In this document: piece after piece, positions 62,573-64,000 of the stretch | How positions within the stretch are numbered: the first letter of the stretch is position 1 | Layout: every line of letters begins with the position of its first letter | Source of the DNA: CAWCLK01 sp963796225 | GTDB taxonomy: Bacteria; Actinomycetota; Nitriliruptoria; Nitriliruptorales; Nitriliruptoraceae | Assembly (NCBI GenBank): GCA_963796225.1 | Contig: CAWCLK010000018.1 | Coordinates: 8,074-72,073, forward strand | DNA length: 64,000 nucleotides | Direction of reading: 5' to 3' | The notes under the pieces: model-generated | Seen by the model: only the letters and a program-made list of their open reading frames with translations | Databases searched by the model: none | What the model was told of the DNA's origin: nothing | Position numbers and translations under genes: made by a program

Positions 62573-63421
62573 TCAGACCGGGGCGGTCGCAGCGACCACG
62601 GTGCCCTGCTGCTTGTCCCAGGTGCCGAAGCGGGTGGCCACCTCGACGTCGAGGCCGTCGAAGAACGCCTGCGCGGCGGCCGGGTCCTCGACGGTCTGGA
62701 TGGCCTGCTGCCGGGCCTGGGTCAGCACGAACAGCTCGTCGAAGTCGTCCTTCGTGTAGCCCGCGTCCTCGAGGGCCGCCTGGAGGGTCTCGTCGTCGGG
62801 GAACCGCGAGCGGACCTGGTCCTCGATCTGCGCGACGATCTCGGGGTCGACCTCGAGGTCGAGCTGTTCGACGGCCTGCCGGGCGATCTCGGCCTGGACG
62901 AGCTGCTGGATCACCGACTGCTGCAGGCCGGCCACCTGGGCCGTGCGGTCGATGGGGAAGCCCGTCTGCCCCTGGTTGAGCTGCAGCCCGCGGATCTCGA
63001 AGTGGACGAGGCGGTCGAACACCTCGCGGAACCGACGCTCGGCCAGGCCGAGCTGCTGCAGGCCGTCCGTCGGGTCGTCCGGGGTGGTCGACTGGTACAG
63101 CTCGTCGAGCAGGGCCGGGTCGACCTCGAGCGGCGGGCCGGGCTCGATCCGCGAGTCCTCGGGCGGGGCGCTGAGCTCCTGGACCAGGGCGGTGTCCAGC
63201 GCTGCGCGGTCGATCAGCCCGGCCTCGATGGCCGCCTGACCCACCTGGGCGTCGCGTGCCTGCAGGCCCAGGTCGCTGACCTGGGCGGCGACGATGCGTT
63301 CGAAGCGGCCGTAGTCGATCGTGGTGCCGTTGACGGTGGCCACGGCGTCACCGGGGACACTCGCGCAGGCCCCGGTGAGCACGGCGAGGGCCGCCAGCAG
63401 TGCGAGGAGGCGGGCACGCAC
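62573..63421 (-). CDS. SurA-N-like lipoprotein (periplasmic/cell-wall chaperone type)
   Basis: 282 residues with a lipoprotein signal (LLALLAALAVLTGACAS; Cys19 is the lipidation site). The rest is helical and resembles the SurA N-terminal chaperone fold: DAVATVNGTTIDYGRFERIV, LQQSVIQQLVQAEIARQAV, RFPDDETLQAALEDAGYTKDDFDELF. No parvulin (PPIase) domain is present. In Mycobacterium the neighbour of mazG is also a lipoprotein (lpqU). A folding-helper role for exported proteins is inferred from family only. Start is GTG 63421. Confidence 0.8.
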   Translation of the reverse strand: MRARLLALLAALAVLTGACASVPGDAVATVNGTTIDYGRFERIVAAQVSDLGLQARDAQVGQAAIEAGLIDRAALDTALVQELSAPPEDSRIEPGPPLEVDPALLDELYQSTTPDDPTDGLQQLGLAERRFREVFDRLVHFEIRGLQLNQGQTGFPIDRTAQVAGLQQSVIQQLVQAEIARQAVEQLDLEVDPEIVAQIEDQVRSRFPDDETLQAALEDAGYTKDDFDELFVLTQARQQAIQTVEDPAAAQAFFDGLDVEVATRFGTWDKQQGTVVAATAPV

Positions 63422-63469
63422 GACGATGGTCCTTGGGGTGGGGGCAGGGCGATGGACGGTCGGCGGGCG

Positions 63470-63475
63470 AGTCTA
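63470..63475 (-). promoter_or_regulatory. candidate -10 box (TAGACT) for the SurA-like/mazG genes
   Basis: TAGACT on the minus strand 48 nt before GTG 63421, in the 89-bp gap after the HIT gene. Confidence 0.35.
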
Positions 63476-63510
63476 ACGAGCCACCGGCCCCGCCCCGCAG
63501 GCGGCGTCGG

Positions 63511-63939
63511 TCAGTCGGTGGGGACCGCGTCGTCGTAGCCGAGGTCCGCGAGCGCCTCGCGGATGCGGGCCATGGCGTCGTCCATCTCGGCGGCGTCGGG
63601 GTCCTGGGCGGCGTTGGCCAGGTCGAGGTCGGCCATGGACCACATCGCCAGCACGTGCAGGTGCACGTGCGGCACCTCGAAGCCGGCGATCATGCTGCCG
63701 ACGCGCTCGGGCTGCCAGACCTGCTGGATGGCCCGCCCGACCCGCTGGCCGACGACGTGCAGGGCCTCGACCTCGTGCTCCTCCAGGTCCAGCCAGTGGT
63801 CGACCTCGCGCCGGGGCACGACCAGCGTGTGGCCGGTGGTGACGGGGTTGATCGACAGGAACGCCCCGCACACGTCGTCGCGCCACACGAAGCGCCCCGG
63901 CAGCTCGCCGTCGAGGATCTTCGTGAAGATGGTGGCCAT
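63511..63939 (-). CDS. HIT family protein (histidine triad hydrolase)
   Basis: 142 residues. The histidine triad is HVHLHV near residue 92, with IFTKILDGELPGRFVWRDD at the start and VPRREVDHW in the middle, as in actinobacterial HIT proteins that hydrolyse nucleotide phosphoramidates or AMP conjugates. Start at ATG 63939; TAGCGT at 63978-63983 may be the -10 box. The last 61 bp of the window hold no gene that I can support. Confidence 0.92.
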   Translation of the reverse strand: MATIFTKILDGELPGRFVWRDDVCGAFLSINPVTTGHTLVVPRREVDHWLDLEEHEVEALHVVGQRVGRAIQQVWQPERVGSMIAGFEVPHVHLHVLAMWSMADLDLANAAQDPDAAEMDDAMARIREALADLGYDDAVPTD

Positions 63940-63977
63940 GGTGCGTCTCCCCGAGGCTCGGCGGACGGGCCCCGTCC

Positions 63978-63983
63978 ACGCTA
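63978..63983 (-). promoter_or_regulatory. candidate -10 box (TAGCGT) for the HIT gene
   Basis: TAGCGT on the minus strand 38 nt before ATG 63939. Confidence 0.35.
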
Positions 63984-64000
63984 GTGGAGGCGATCCGCCC

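Overview
The window is 64 kb of very GC-rich DNA carrying about 60 genes, and it reads as the chromosome of an actinobacterium. Several things support this: a mycoredoxin-like CPFC protein and a mycothiol-dependent isomerase-type DinB protein; the gene order mazG, SurA-like lipoprotein, eno, ftsB/divIC, DUF501, ppx, which I recall from Mycobacterium; frequent GTG starts; and -10 boxes of the form TANNNT. The triple CWB2 (cell-wall-binding repeat 2) protein and the acidic secreted proteins would fit a deep-branching lineage such as Nitriliruptoria/Euzebya. That placement is inference. No phage, insertion sequence or CRISPR array is visible.

Layout. 1-10 kb: broken CHAD gene, formate/nitrite-type channel, quinone reductase, HNH nuclease, SDR, methylmalonyl-CoA-mutase-type catalytic subunit coupled to a DinB/MDMPI protein, C69 peptidase and an unknown secreted protein. 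10-22 kb: central metabolism (sdhCAB, glutamate dehydrogenase, mycoredoxin, trpS, GH13 glucosidase, mdh). 22-28 kb: SAM methyltransferase, lipoprotein, AI-2E-type permease, and a purN-purH-osmC-folD operon joining purine synthesis to its one-carbon supply. 28-33.8 kb: secreted CWB2 plus GH10-like protein, membrane protein, and a TetR-controlled DrrAB-type exporter. 33.9-45 kb: an overlapping NlpC/P60-hyuA-hyuB-lhgO cluster, an MFS exporter with a TetR regulator, and a fused FAD/Fe-S D-2-hydroxyacid dehydrogenase. 45-51 kb: an operon with 4-nt overlaps encoding a GlcD-like oxidase, a benzoylformate-decarboxylase-like ThDP (thiamine diphosphate) enzyme, GNAT, CGNR and MATE proteins. It is interrupted by an unusual three-hairpin repeat array that removes the GNAT stop codon. 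51-55 kb: tRNA-Leu(UAA), TetR relic, QueA-like and SDR genes opposite soxR, and a NUDIX-epimerase fusion. 55-64 kb: the ppx/DUF501/S1/ftsB/eno/mazG/SurA block plus a diiron protein and a HIT protein.

Caution: about a dozen genes contain small frameshifts, mostly one extra base and often in G/C runs, while most housekeeping genes are intact. Many of these are probably sequence errors. For those genes I give outer coordinates spanning the shift and the approximate shift position. Regulatory calls rest on inspection of symmetry and hexamers only.
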